Source of the DNA: Streptomyces sp. BK208
Lineage (GTDB): Bacteria; Actinomycetota; Actinomycetes; Streptomycetales; Streptomycetaceae
Direction: 5' to 3'
NCBI RefSeq assembly: GCF_004364245.1
Contig: NZ_SOAV01000018.1
Coordinates: 62,001-126,000 of the forward strand
DNA: 64,000 nucleotides
Under the pieces are notes generated by a model. That model had not been told where the DNA came from, ran no database searches, and was given only the letters and a program-made list of their open reading frames with translations. This document shows positions 24,634 to 32,096 of this stretch, one piece after another (position 1 is the stretch's first letter; each line of letters starts with the position of its first letter). A program made the translations under genes and the position numbers.

Positions 24634-26058
24634 TCAGGAGGCCTTGGCCTCGGTCTTCTCCTGCTTCTCGGCCTTCTCGGCCTTGACGCCCTGGTCGACG
24701 GGCCGCGCCGCGGCGGGCTTCGGGGCCGGCTTGGCGGCCTCGTAGAACTCCTCGCGCGGCGTCTCCATCGCACCGAGGGAGACGACCTCGCGCTTGAGGA
24801 ACATGCCGAGCGTCCAGTCGGCGAAGACGCGGATCTTGCGGTTCCAGGTCGGCATCGCCATGCCGTGGTAGCCACGGTGCATGTACCAGGCGAGACGGCC
24901 CTTGAGCTTGATCTTCATCTTGCCCATGACGATCATCGCGACGCCCTTGTGCAGGCCGAGGCCCGCCACCGCGCCCTTGTTGGCGTGGCTGTACTCCTTC
25001 TGCGGGAAGCCCCGCATGCCGGAGATCACGTTGTCGCCGAGGACCTTGGCCTGGCGCAGCGCGTGCTGGGCGTTCGGCGGGCACCAGGCGTTCTCGTTGC
25101 CCGCCTTGCGGCCGACCAGGTCCGGCACCTGGGCGTTGTCGCCCGCGGCCCAGATGTAGTCGGTGCCCTGCACCTGGAGGGTCGGCGCGCAGTCGACGTG
25201 ACCGCGCGGGCCCAGCGGCAGACCGAAGCGGGAGAGCGCCGGGTTGGGCTTGACGCCGGCCGTCCACACGATGGTGTTGGAGTCGACCTCGAGGCCGTTC
25301 TTGAGCACCACGTGGCCGTCGACGCAGGAGTCCATGGAGGTGGACAGGTAGACCTCGACGCCGCGGCCTTCGAGGTGCTCCTTGCCGTACTGGCCGAGCT
25401 TGGGGCCGACCTCGGGGAGGATCTTGTCGGCGGCGTCCACGAGGACGAAGCGCATGTCCTCGCGGGAGACGTTGTTGTAGTACTTGGCCGCGTCGCGGGC
25501 CATGTCCTCGACCTCACCGATGGTCTCCGCGCCGGCGAAACCGCCGCCGATGAAGACGAAGGTGAGCGCCTTGCGGCGGATCTCCTCGTCGGTGGTGGAG
25601 TCGGCCTTGTCCAGCTGCTCCAGGACGTGGTTGCGCAGGCCGATGGACTCCTCGATGCCCTTCATGCCGATGCCCTGCTCGGCGAGGCCGGGGATCGGGA
25701 AGGTGCGGGAGACCGCGCCCATGGCGATGACCAGGTAGTCGAAGGGCAGCTCGTACGCCTCGCCCACCAGCGGGGCGATCGTGGCGACCTTGCGGTCCTG
25801 GTCGATGGTGGTGACCCGGCCGGTGAGGACCTCCGCCTTCGGAAGCACGCGCCTGAGGGGGACGACGACGTGCCGCGGGGAGATGCTGCCGGCGGCGGCT
25901 TCGGGGAGGAAGGGCTGGTAGGTCATGTACGACCGCGGGTCGACGACGGTGACGGTCGCCTCGCCGTAACGCATCTTCTTCTGGATGCGTCGAGCTGCGT
26001 ACAGGCCTACGTACCCACCGCCTACTACGAGGATCCTGGGACGCTCCGTGGTGCTCAT
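24634..26058 (-). CDS. ndh: type II NADH dehydrogenase (non-proton-pumping)
   Basis: 474 aa flavoprotein passing electrons from NADH to menaquinone at the membrane's inner face. Two Rossmann dinucleotide motifs are seen: LVVGGGYVGLYAARRI at the N-terminus (FAD) and FVFIGGGFAGAETIGEVEDM mid-protein (NADH). TDYIWAAGDNAQVPD is the conserved GD motif binding FAD, and AQHALRQAKVLGDN follows. The tail is Lys/Ala-rich with KAEKAEKQEKTEAK repeats. Start: ATG 26058. A long upstream region carries a Rex-like operator, suggesting control by the NADH/NAD+ ratio. Confidence 0.94.
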   Translation of the reverse strand: MSTTERPRILVVGGGYVGLYAARRIQKKMRYGEATVTVVDPRSYMTYQPFLPEAAAGSISPRHVVVPLRRVLPKAEVLTGRVTTIDQDRKVATIAPLVGEAYELPFDYLVIAMGAVSRTFPIPGLAEQGIGMKGIEESIGLRNHVLEQLDKADSTTDEEIRRKALTFVFIGGGFAGAETIGEVEDMARDAAKYYNNVSREDMRFVLVDAADKILPEVGPKLGQYGKEHLEGRGVEVYLSTSMDSCVDGHVVLKNGLEVDSNTIVWTAGVKPNPALSRFGLPLGPRGHVDCAPTLQVQGTDYIWAAGDNAQVPDLVGRKAGNENAWCPPNAQHALRQAKVLGDNVISGMRGFPQKEYSHANKGAVAGLGLHKGVAMIVMGKMKIKLKGRLAWYMHRGYHGMAMPTWNRKIRVFADWTLGMFLKREVVSLGAMETPREEFYEAAKPAPKPAAARPVDQGVKAEKAEKQEKTEAKAS

Positions 26059-26640
26059 GCCATCGAGTATCCACCCGACCGAGGGGGGTGGTTCGTGCGC
26101 CCCTTCACAAGGTTCGGTGGAGGCTGTGCTACCATCCGCCGCCGAAGTGACGGAGATCATGGCGGGCGAAGGAACCACCGTGTGGGGGACCCCGTTGTCA
26201 ATGCCGCGTGAGCTGCACCTCCGCGCACTCGGGACGGTGGACCACCCCTCCGGAAGGGCTCCGCGCACCCCTCTCGGAACACCGTCCTGAACGCGTTCAA
26301 AGGGCAGTTGAAAGCCCAAAAGGGTCAACGGGCGTGCTTTCCCGGCCCGACGGGCCCGATTTCCTTGTGAAGAACTTCACGAACTTTGCCGACGGGATGT
26401 CGCCGACGCGCCCGAGCGACCCCCCGGAACCCGCTCAATCGTCGTCCGTCCTGCTCAGACCGCTGCCGCGGGGCCCCGCCCGAGCGCCTCGCGAGCGTCG
26501 CCCGGTGCCCCGCGGACACCCCACGGGCACACCGCGGGCACCCCGCGGACGCCTTACGGGCACCCCAGGGGGTGCCTCAGGCGAGCGACCAGGCGATGCC
26601 GTCGAGACTTGAGACTCGCACGCGAACGCGCTTCCGCCAC
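26059..26640. other. long ndh upstream region, no gene
   Basis: About 580 bases without a supported ORF. It holds the Rex-like site at 26366-26381 in the only AT-richer part. Distal to that (26470-26600) it is a C-rich stretch with repeated CCCCGCGGACA/CACCGCGGGCA-like units. The ndh 5' leader could therefore exceed 250 bases; I see no recognised riboswitch in it. Confidence 0.55.
26366..26381. promoter_or_regulatory. Rex-type redox operator upstream of ndh
   Basis: TGTGAA-GAAC-TTCACG matches the published Streptomyces Rex operator pattern TGTGAA-N4-TTCACA in 11 of 12 arm positions. It lies about 310 bases upstream of the ndh start codon. Confidence 0.65.
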
Positions 26641-26649
26641 GGATGCGTC

Positions 26650-26671
26650 GTGTACACGCCTACGCGTACAC
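26650..26671. promoter_or_regulatory. operator of the toxin-antitoxin operon
   Basis: Perfect inverted repeat GTGTAC...GTACAC with a 10-base spacer, 7 bases before the antitoxin ATG, containing a TGTACA core. YefM-type antitoxins are known to bind TGTACA-centred palindromes, so autoregulation is likely. Confidence 0.65.
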
Positions 26672-26678
26672 TGAGGTC

Positions 26679-26951
26679 ATGACTGAGAACACCGTGACCG
26701 TACGGGAAGCCCGCGCGCACCTCGCCGATCACATCAACCGGGCCGAAGAAGGTGTCCCGACCGTCATCACGCGCAACGGCGCACCGGTGGCAGCCGTGGT
26801 CCCGATCTCGGACTTCGAAGCGTTGGAGGAAGCCGCCGACGTGATGCTGGCCCGCGAGGCCGAAACAGTGCTGGCCGAGGGCGGCGCCACCGTGACGATG
26901 GCGGAACTGCTGGCGGACCTGTTCACCGAGCAGGACGGCGAGGTGGCATGA
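26679..26951 (+). CDS. Phd/YefM-family antitoxin
   Basis: 90 aa. The N-terminal Phd/YefM DNA-binding fold is clear (TVREARAHLADHINRAEEG, then VITRNGAPVAAVVPISDFEAL). The C-terminal half is acidic and helical and would wrap the toxin. It neutralises the RelE-type toxin and represses its own operon. ATG at 26679, with GAGG just upstream (26673-26676). Its stop overlaps the toxin start (ATGA). Confidence 0.92.
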   Translation: MTENTVTVREARAHLADHINRAEEGVPTVITRNGAPVAAVVPISDFEALEEAADVMLAREAETVLAEGGATVTMAELLADLFTEQDGEVA

Positions 26952-27217
26952 AGTACGCCTTCCGGTTCACCACCGCGGCACAGCGTCAGCTCCGGGCGAT
27001 CAGCCGGCCCGACGCCATGCGCATCCTGGCCGCGCTGACCGCACTCGGCGACGACCCATACCGCCAGGACGCCGACGTCAAGAAGCTCACCGGCCCGTCG
27101 GGCCTCTACCGGCTCAGGGTCGGCAACTACCGGGTCGCCTACCAGATCGACGACGGTGAACTCGTCGTCCTCGTGGTCAAGGTGGGCGACCGGCGGGACG
27201 TCTACCGCAACCCGTGA
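26948..27217 (+). CDS. RelE/YoeB-superfamily toxin
   Basis: 89 aa. RelE-fold mRNA interferase: YAFRFTTAAQRQLRAISRPDAMRIL at the N-terminus, VKKLTGPSGLYRLRVGNYRVAYQI in the core, then VLVVKVGDRRDVYRNP. The core arginines (R-L-R-V-G-N-Y-R) and C-terminal D-x-Y fit ribosome-dependent mRNA cleavage. The combination with a YefM/Phd antitoxin is common. Overlaps the antitoxin gene by four bases. Confidence 0.92.
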   Translation: MKYAFRFTTAAQRQLRAISRPDAMRILAALTALGDDPYRQDADVKKLTGPSGLYRLRVGNYRVAYQIDDGELVVLVVKVGDRRDVYRNP

Positions 27218-27242
27218 CGCCCCGCCCGGCATCGGCGACGCC

Positions 27243-28196
27243 TCAGCACGCCGCGGTGGCGCAACTCCAGGCGATGCCGTCGAGGATGTCGTGCTCGCTG
27301 ACGACGACCTCCTGCGCGCCCGTCCGCTCCATGACCGCCAGCAGTACCAGCGCCCCGGCCGCGATGACGTCGACCCGGCCCGGATGCAGGGAGGGGACCG
27401 CCGCGCGCTCGGCGTGGGAGGACCGCAGCAGCCAGTCGGTGATCTCCCGGACCCGGTCGTGGGAGACACGGGAGTGGTGGATGGCGGCCGAGTCGTACTC
27501 GGGCAGCTCCTGGGCGATCGCGGACACCGACGTCACCGATCCGGCGAGCCCCACCAGCGTGCGCGCCTCGCGCAGCGGCACCGTCCGCTCGGCGAGGTCG
27601 AGGGCCGCCTCGATGTCGGCCCGCATCGCCGCGACCTGCGCCTCGGTGGGCGGGTCGGTCACGGCGCCGTCGTGCACCAGGTGCCGCTCGGTCATCCGGA
27701 CGCAGCCGACGTCCACCGAGCGGGCGGCGCGCACCCGGTCGTCGCCGACGACGAACTCCGTGGAGCCGCCGCCGATGTCCACGACCAGGTAGGGCCTGCC
27801 GAGGTCCGCGCGGCCGGTCAGCTCCTTGGTGGCGCCGGTGAAGGAGAACGCGGCCTCCTGGTCGCCGGTGATGACCTCCGGCTCGACGCCCAGGATGTCC
27901 AGCACCCCGCGCACGAAGTCGTCCCGGTTCTCCGCGTCGCGGGAGGCGGAGGTGGCCACGAAGCGCAGCCGCTCGGCGCCGTGCTCCTTGATGACCCCGG
28001 CGTACTCGCGGCACGCGGCGAAGGTCCGCTCCAGCGCCTCGGGCGCCAGCCGGCCGGTGCGGTCGACCCCCTGGCCGAGCCGCACGATGGTCATCCGGCG
28101 GTCCAGGTCGGTCAGCTCGCCCGTGGCCGGGTCGGCGTCGGCGACCAGCAGCCGGATGGAGTTCGTACCGCAGTCGACGGCGGCGACACGGGTCAC
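27243..28196 (-). CDS. ppx: exopolyphosphatase / pppGpp phosphohydrolase (Ppx/GppA)
   Basis: 317 aa single-module Ppx/GppA of the ASKHA fold. The phosphate-1 motif VAAVDCGTNSIRLLVAD is at the N-terminus, followed by FVATSASRDAENRDDF and the catalytic Glu in ITGDQEAAFSFTGA. The phosphate-2 motif is VVDIGGGSTEFVVGD. It lacks the C-terminal HD-like domain of E. coli Ppx, as other short actinobacterial forms do. GTG start at 28196 overlaps the DUF501 stop by four bases. It lies in an operon with DUF501 and divIC. Confidence 0.93.
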   Translation of the reverse strand: MTRVAAVDCGTNSIRLLVADADPATGELTDLDRRMTIVRLGQGVDRTGRLAPEALERTFAACREYAGVIKEHGAERLRFVATSASRDAENRDDFVRGVLDILGVEPEVITGDQEAAFSFTGATKELTGRADLGRPYLVVDIGGGSTEFVVGDDRVRAARSVDVGCVRMTERHLVHDGAVTDPPTEAQVAAMRADIEAALDLAERTVPLREARTLVGLAGSVTSVSAIAQELPEYDSAAIHHSRVSHDRVREITDWLLRSSHAERAAVPSLHPGRVDVIAAGALVLLAVMERTGAQEVVVSEHDILDGIAWSCATAAC

Positions 28197-28735
28197 TGGG
28201 CGTCCTCCTGGTCGGTCGGGCCGGCGGGGGTCACGCACGGCCCCTTGCGCCACCACTCGGGCAGCATCGCGATCGCCTCGTCGCCCAGCGGGTTGACGCC
28301 GGGACCGGCCGCCAGCGAGTGGGCGACCAGCACGTGCAGGCACTTCACACGGTCCGGCATCCCGCCCGCGCTCGGGAAGCCGGTCAGCTCCTCGATCTCG
28401 TCGCGGCGGCGGACGTAGTCCTCGTGCGCGGCACGGTAGGCGGCGGCCAGCTCCGGGTCGGCGGCGAGGCGCTCGGTCATCTCCTTCATCACGCCGTTCG
28501 CCTCCAGCGTGCCGATCGCGGAGGCCGCCCTCGGGCACGTCAGGTAGTACAGGGTGGGGAACGGCGTGCCGTCGGGCAGGCGTGGTGCCGTCTCCACGAC
28601 GTCCGGCTGTCCGCACGGGCAGCGGTGCGCGATGGCGCGCAGGCCCCGCGGCGGGCGTCCGAGCTGCTGCTTGAAGGCCGCCACGTCCGCGTCGGTCGGC
28701 TCGGTGCGCGGGGTGGTCGGCGGGGGAGTCTGCAT
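28193..28735 (-). CDS. DUF501 family protein
   Basis: 180 aa from ATG 28735; a GTG at 28777 is an alternative but has no better ribosome site. Conserved Cys-rich block AHRCPCGQPDVVETAPRLPDG, then LYYLTCPRAASAIGTLEA and GGMPDRVKCLHVLVAHSLA. The Cys/His pattern suggests metal binding; function unknown. It sits between divIC and ppx in a conserved actinobacterial order. Confidence 0.88.
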   Translation of the reverse strand: MQTPPPTTPRTEPTDADVAAFKQQLGRPPRGLRAIAHRCPCGQPDVVETAPRLPDGTPFPTLYYLTCPRAASAIGTLEANGVMKEMTERLAADPELAAAYRAAHEDYVRRRDEIEELTGFPSAGGMPDRVKCLHVLVAHSLAAGPGVNPLGDEAIAMLPEWWRKGPCVTPAGPTDQEDAQ

Positions 28736-28784
28736 GGCTGTCTTCTGCTGGTCTTCCTGTTGAGTCACTGCCGGCACGGTCGGT

Positions 28785-29267
28785 TCACTGCCGGCGGGCG
28801 GCGGCGTCGGCCTTGTCGACCCCGTCCCACACGTTCCGGTACCAGGGGCGGTCGGCGGCGCCGGCCTGGGCGCGGGTCTGCTCGGCCGCGTCCGGGTCGA
28901 CGACGACGAACCCCGTCTCCCCCGGCATCACGTAGTGCAGCCGCAGCCGGACCTGCTGCTCGGCGTAGGCGTCGTCCTGCCAGCGCGCCTTCAGGTCGCG
29001 CAGCTCCTCGACCCGTTGCCGGGTCTCCCGCTGCTCCTGCCGGAGATCGGCGATCTCGGCGCGCTGGGCGACGTACTGCCGGATCGGGTAGGCGAGCGCC
29101 ACGACGAGCGAGCAGAGCACCATGGCGAGCAGCGCGGCCCGGCCGGTCAGCCGGGAACGCCGCGCCTGGCGCTTGGTCTGCGAGCGGTAGACCCGGGCCG
29201 CGGTCTGCTCCCCGATGATCCGGATCCTGGTCGCGGTGGAGAAACGGTCCCGGTCCTTCACCGCCAT
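28785..29267 (-). CDS. divIC: FtsB/DivIC-family septum formation initiator
   Basis: 160 aa. Cytoplasmic basic N-terminus (about 1-40), one membrane helix (ALLAMVLCSLVVALAYPI), then an extracellular coiled coil (QRAEIADLRQEQRETRQRVEELRDL) and the family motif DDAYAEQQVRLRLHYVMPGETGF. This matches DivIC/FtsB, which works with FtsL and FtsQ at the septum. Start: ATG 29267 behind GGCGGGG. It lies immediately downstream of eno. Confidence 0.92.
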   Translation of the reverse strand: MAVKDRDRFSTATRIRIIGEQTAARVYRSQTKRQARRSRLTGRAALLAMVLCSLVVALAYPIRQYVAQRAEIADLRQEQRETRQRVEELRDLKARWQDDAYAEQQVRLRLHYVMPGETGFVVVDPDAAEQTRAQAGAADRPWYRNVWDGVDKADAAARRQ

Positions 29268-29388
29268 GTCGCCCCGCCTCAGCCTTCGTGCGTCGTCCGT
29301 CATACGTGCGTACGTCCCCGCACACGGTACGGGACCGAGTACGGGGACGTACGTACGACGCTGCCTCTCGCGGGGCTTACGGGTGCGG

Positions 29389-30669
29389 TCAGCCCTTGAA
29401 GCGCGGGAAGGCGCTGCGGCCGGCGTACACCGCGGCGTCGTCGAGGATCTCCTCGATGCGCAGCAGCTGGTTGTACTTGGCGACGCGCTCGGAGCGGGCC
29501 GGGGCGCCGGTCTTGATCTGGCCGCAGTTGGTGGCGACGGCCAGGTCGGCGATGGTGACGTCCTCGGTCTCGCCGGAGCGGTGGGACATCATGCACTTGA
29601 AGCCGTTGCGCTGGGCCAGTTCCACGGCGTCCAGGGTCTCGGTCAGCGAACCGATCTGGTTGACCTTGACCAGCAGGGCGTTGGCCGAGTTCTCCTCGAT
29701 GCCGCGGGCCAGGCGCTCCGGGTTGGTGACGAACAGGTCGTCGCCGACGAGCTGGACCTTGTCGCCGAGCTTGGCGGTGATGGTGTTCCAGCCGTCCCAG
29801 TCGTCCTCGAACAGCGGGTCCTCGATGGAGACCAGCGGGTACGCCTCGACCAGCTCGGCGTAGTACTCCGTCATCTCGGCGGCGGAGCGGTTCTTGCCCT
29901 CGAAGGAGTAGGAGCCGTCCTTGTAGAACTCGGACGCGGCGACGTCGAGCGCGAGGGCGATCTGCTCGCCGGGGGTGTAGCCGGCCTCCTTGATCGCCTC
30001 GAGGATGAGGTCGAGGGCCTCGCGGTTGGAGCCGAGGTTGGGGGCGAAGCCGCCCTCGTCGCCGAGGCCGGTGGCCAGGCCCTTGTTCTTCAGGACCTTC
30101 TTGAGGGTGTGGTAGACCTCGGCGCCCCAGCGCAGGGCCTCGGAGAAGGACTCCGCGCCGATCGGCGCGATCATGAACTCCTGGATGTCCACGTTGGAGT
30201 CGGCGTGCGAGCCGCCGTTCAGGATGTTCATCATCGGCACCGGCAGCAGGTGCGCGTTCGGGCCGCCCAGGTAGCGGAAGAGCGGCAGGTCCGACGCCTC
30301 GGAGGCGGCGTGGGCGACGGCGAGGGAGACGCCGAGGATGGCGTTGGCGCCGAGCGAGCCCTTGTTGTCGGTGGCGTCCAGGTCGAACATGGCCTGGTCG
30401 ATCAGGCGCTGCTCGGTGGCGTCGTAGCCGACCAGCTCCGGGCCGATCTGCTCGATGACGGCCAGGACGGCCTTCTCGACACCCTTGCCGAGGTAACGGC
30501 CCGGGTCGCCGTCACGGAGTTCGATGGCCTCGAAGGCACCGGTGGAGGCGCCGGACGGAACGGCGGCACGACCCGTGCTGCCGTCGTCGAGGCCGACCTC
30601 GACCTCGACCGTGGGGTTGCCTCGGGAGTCCAGGATTTCCCGGGCTACGACGACGTCGATGGACGGCAC
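29389..30669 (-). CDS. eno: enolase
   Basis: 426 aa. Interconverts 2-phosphoglycerate and phosphoenolpyruvate. Signatures: AREILDSRGNPTVEV at the N-terminus, GDEGGFAPNL with the catalytic Glu, SIEDPLFEDDW, LVGDDLFVTN, LLVKVNQIGSLTET with the catalytic Lys, and MSHRSGETED. Start: GTG 30669 with AAGGAG six bases upstream; an ATG two codons earlier lies between the Shine-Dalgarno and the GTG and is less likely. The promoter region carries palindromes at 30811-30845. Confidence 0.98.
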   Translation of the reverse strand: MPSIDVVVAREILDSRGNPTVEVEVGLDDGSTGRAAVPSGASTGAFEAIELRDGDPGRYLGKGVEKAVLAVIEQIGPELVGYDATEQRLIDQAMFDLDATDNKGSLGANAILGVSLAVAHAASEASDLPLFRYLGGPNAHLLPVPMMNILNGGSHADSNVDIQEFMIAPIGAESFSEALRWGAEVYHTLKKVLKNKGLATGLGDEGGFAPNLGSNREALDLILEAIKEAGYTPGEQIALALDVAASEFYKDGSYSFEGKNRSAAEMTEYYAELVEAYPLVSIEDPLFEDDWDGWNTITAKLGDKVQLVGDDLFVTNPERLARGIEENSANALLVKVNQIGSLTETLDAVELAQRNGFKCMMSHRSGETEDVTIADLAVATNCGQIKTGAPARSERVAKYNQLLRIEEILDDAAVYAGRSAFPRFKG

Positions 30670-30810
30670 GAGCATCTCCTTCTTCAATGTGACGCTTCGG
30701 TGTGACGCGCGGGTCCCGCAGGACCGCGGCGGCTCTGCGGGACCGAGCCTAACCGGCCCGGGGCGATCGGCCAGCCGATCGCCCACCCGCTGGACAGAAC
30801 CGAGAGTAAA

Positions 30811-30845
30811 TTGTTTCCGAACGGAACAAAGACGTTTCCGGAAAC
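30811..30845. promoter_or_regulatory. two palindromes in the eno promoter region
   Basis: A near-palindrome TTGTTTCCG-AA-CGGAACAA (30811-30829, one extra T) and a perfect 12-base palindrome GTTTCCGGAAAC (30834-30845) share the half-site GTTTCCG. They lie about 140-175 bases upstream of the eno start, in the only AT-rich part of 30670-31013. Confidence 0.5.
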
Positions 30846-30952
30846 CGGGACGCAACCGGTGCCGGGCGCGGGGGGCGACGCCGGGCGGGTACCGGCCGGG
30901 TCCGGGCCGGGCACGGGAGCGGACTCCCGTCCGGGCGCCCGACGCGAAAAAG

Positions 30953-30992
30953 CCCGCCCCGGTGCGTACGGGGGAACACGCACCGGGGCGGG
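30953..30992 (-). terminator. rho-independent terminator of rpfA
   Basis: Fifteen-base perfect stem: CCCGCCCCGGTGCGT (30953-30967) with ACGCACCGGGGCGGG (30978-30992), loop of ten. On the minus strand it is followed by a run of T (plus 30947-30951 all A), so it is a canonical terminator just after the rpfA stop. Confidence 0.95.
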
Positions 30993-31013
30993 AGTCGCGG
31001 GAGCCGCCGCCGC

Positions 31014-31742
31014 TTACTTCAGGTGCAGCTGCTGGCCCGGGTAGATGAGGTCGGCGTCGTCGACGATGTCGTCGTTCAGCTTGAACAGCTTCGCCCAGCC
31101 GCCCTTGACGTCGTGCTCGTGGGCGATCGTGCTGAGGGTGTCGCCCTTGACGACCTTGTACTCGCCGTCGCCCTTCTCGACCTTCTTGCCGGTCGGGGTG
31201 GTGACGGTCTTCTTCTCGGCGGGCTTGTCGGCCTTCGGCTCGGCGGCCGGGCGCTCCTCGGAGCGCGACGCCTTCTGCTCGGTGGAGCGCTCGGCGGTGG
31301 AGCCGCCGCTCTGGCTCTGCGAGCCCTCGGAGCTGCCGGAGCCGCTGTCCGAGCCGCCACCGCTGTACGCGGCACCCGACAGGCCGGTGCCGCAGACCGG
31401 CCAGGCGCCCTTGCCCTGACCCGCGAGGACCTTCTCGCCGATCTCGATCTGCTGCGCCTTGCTCGCCTGGTCGGCGGTGGAGGCGTACTGCGTACCGCCG
31501 TAGGCGGCCCAGGTGGAGGCGGAGAACTGCAGACCGCCGTAGTAACCGTTGCCGGTGTTGATGGACCAGTTGCCGCCGGCCTCGCACTGCGCGACGGCGT
31601 CCCACTCGGACGCGGTGGCGGCGGAGGCGTTGCCGGCCGCCATCAGCGGGGCGGCGACGGCGGCACCGGTGACACCGGCGACGGCGATGACACGGGTGGC
31701 CTTGGACGGACGACGGTGCTTGCCCTTGCCGGAAAACAGCAT
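31014..31742 (-). CDS. rpfA: resuscitation-promoting factor-like muralytic enzyme with LysM (RpfA)
   Basis: 242 aa secreted cell-wall lytic enzyme. Signal peptide with basic N-terminus and hydrophobic AGVTGAAVAAPLMAAGNASA. Rpf transglycosylase-like domain (about 42-115): WDAVAQCEAGGNW has the catalytic Glu, then GYYGGLQFSASTWAAYGG and KVLAGQGKGAWPVCG. A Ser/Gly and charged linker follows, and a C-terminal LysM domain (YKVVKGDTLSTIAHEHDVKGGW...YPGQQLHLK) binds peptidoglycan. Start: ATG 31742 behind GAGGGGA. The 5' leader is a c-di-AMP riboswitch. In S. coelicolor the homologue promotes spore germination. Confidence 0.93.
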   Translation of the reverse strand: MLFSGKGKHRRPSKATRVIAVAGVTGAAVAAPLMAAGNASAATASEWDAVAQCEAGGNWSINTGNGYYGGLQFSASTWAAYGGTQYASTADQASKAQQIEIGEKVLAGQGKGAWPVCGTGLSGAAYSGGGSDSGSGSSEGSQSQSGGSTAERSTEQKASRSEERPAAEPKADKPAEKKTVTTPTGKKVEKGDGEYKVVKGDTLSTIAHEHDVKGGWAKLFKLNDDIVDDADLIYPGQQLHLK

Positions 31743-31759
31743 GGTTGATCCCCTCACCG

Positions 31760-31925
31760 ACGCCTGCGAGGTGAGCTGTCGGGTTCGGGCCGGTTGAGTT
31801 GCCCGGCCGGGTTCCTCGCGGAACTCGGCTCCACCCCTAGCCGCTCCGGCTCAACTGCCCCGGTGCGGCACTTACCTTGGGTCCCCCGCTCCTGCCTTCG
31901 GCGCTTGACGCGACGACTGTTCCCG
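31760..31925 (-). ncRNA. ydaO-type c-di-AMP riboswitch in the rpfA leader
   Basis: On the minus strand the leader shows conserved ydaO blocks: GGGGGACCCAAGGTAAGTGCC (given in parts: GGGGGACCCA, then AGGTAAGTGCC; plus 31867-31887), GGGGCAGTTGAGCCGGAGC, GGCTAGGGGTGGAGCCGAG, GGGCAACTCAACCGGCCCG, and GAACCCGACAGCTCACCTCG near the 3' end. These are diagnostic of the c-di-AMP aptamer, which turns off cell-wall hydrolase genes when ligand is high. Boundaries are approximate. Upstream, an inverted repeat TGAGA-CCTATC-TCTCA (32033-32048) may be a promoter-proximal operator. Confidence 0.9.
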
Positions 31926-32096
31926 TACGGCCGCTGGCAGGATTCGGCGTTGCGGCTGTCGGGGCCCGCGGTGGCGAGCGGTCACGACCGTAGACACGCG
32001 CTCCGCGGATTTTCAAAGACGATCACGGCTTCTGAGACCTATCTCTCACGAGATCCAAAAGGGACATATGATCTCCAACCGTGACGCGAACTGCCC

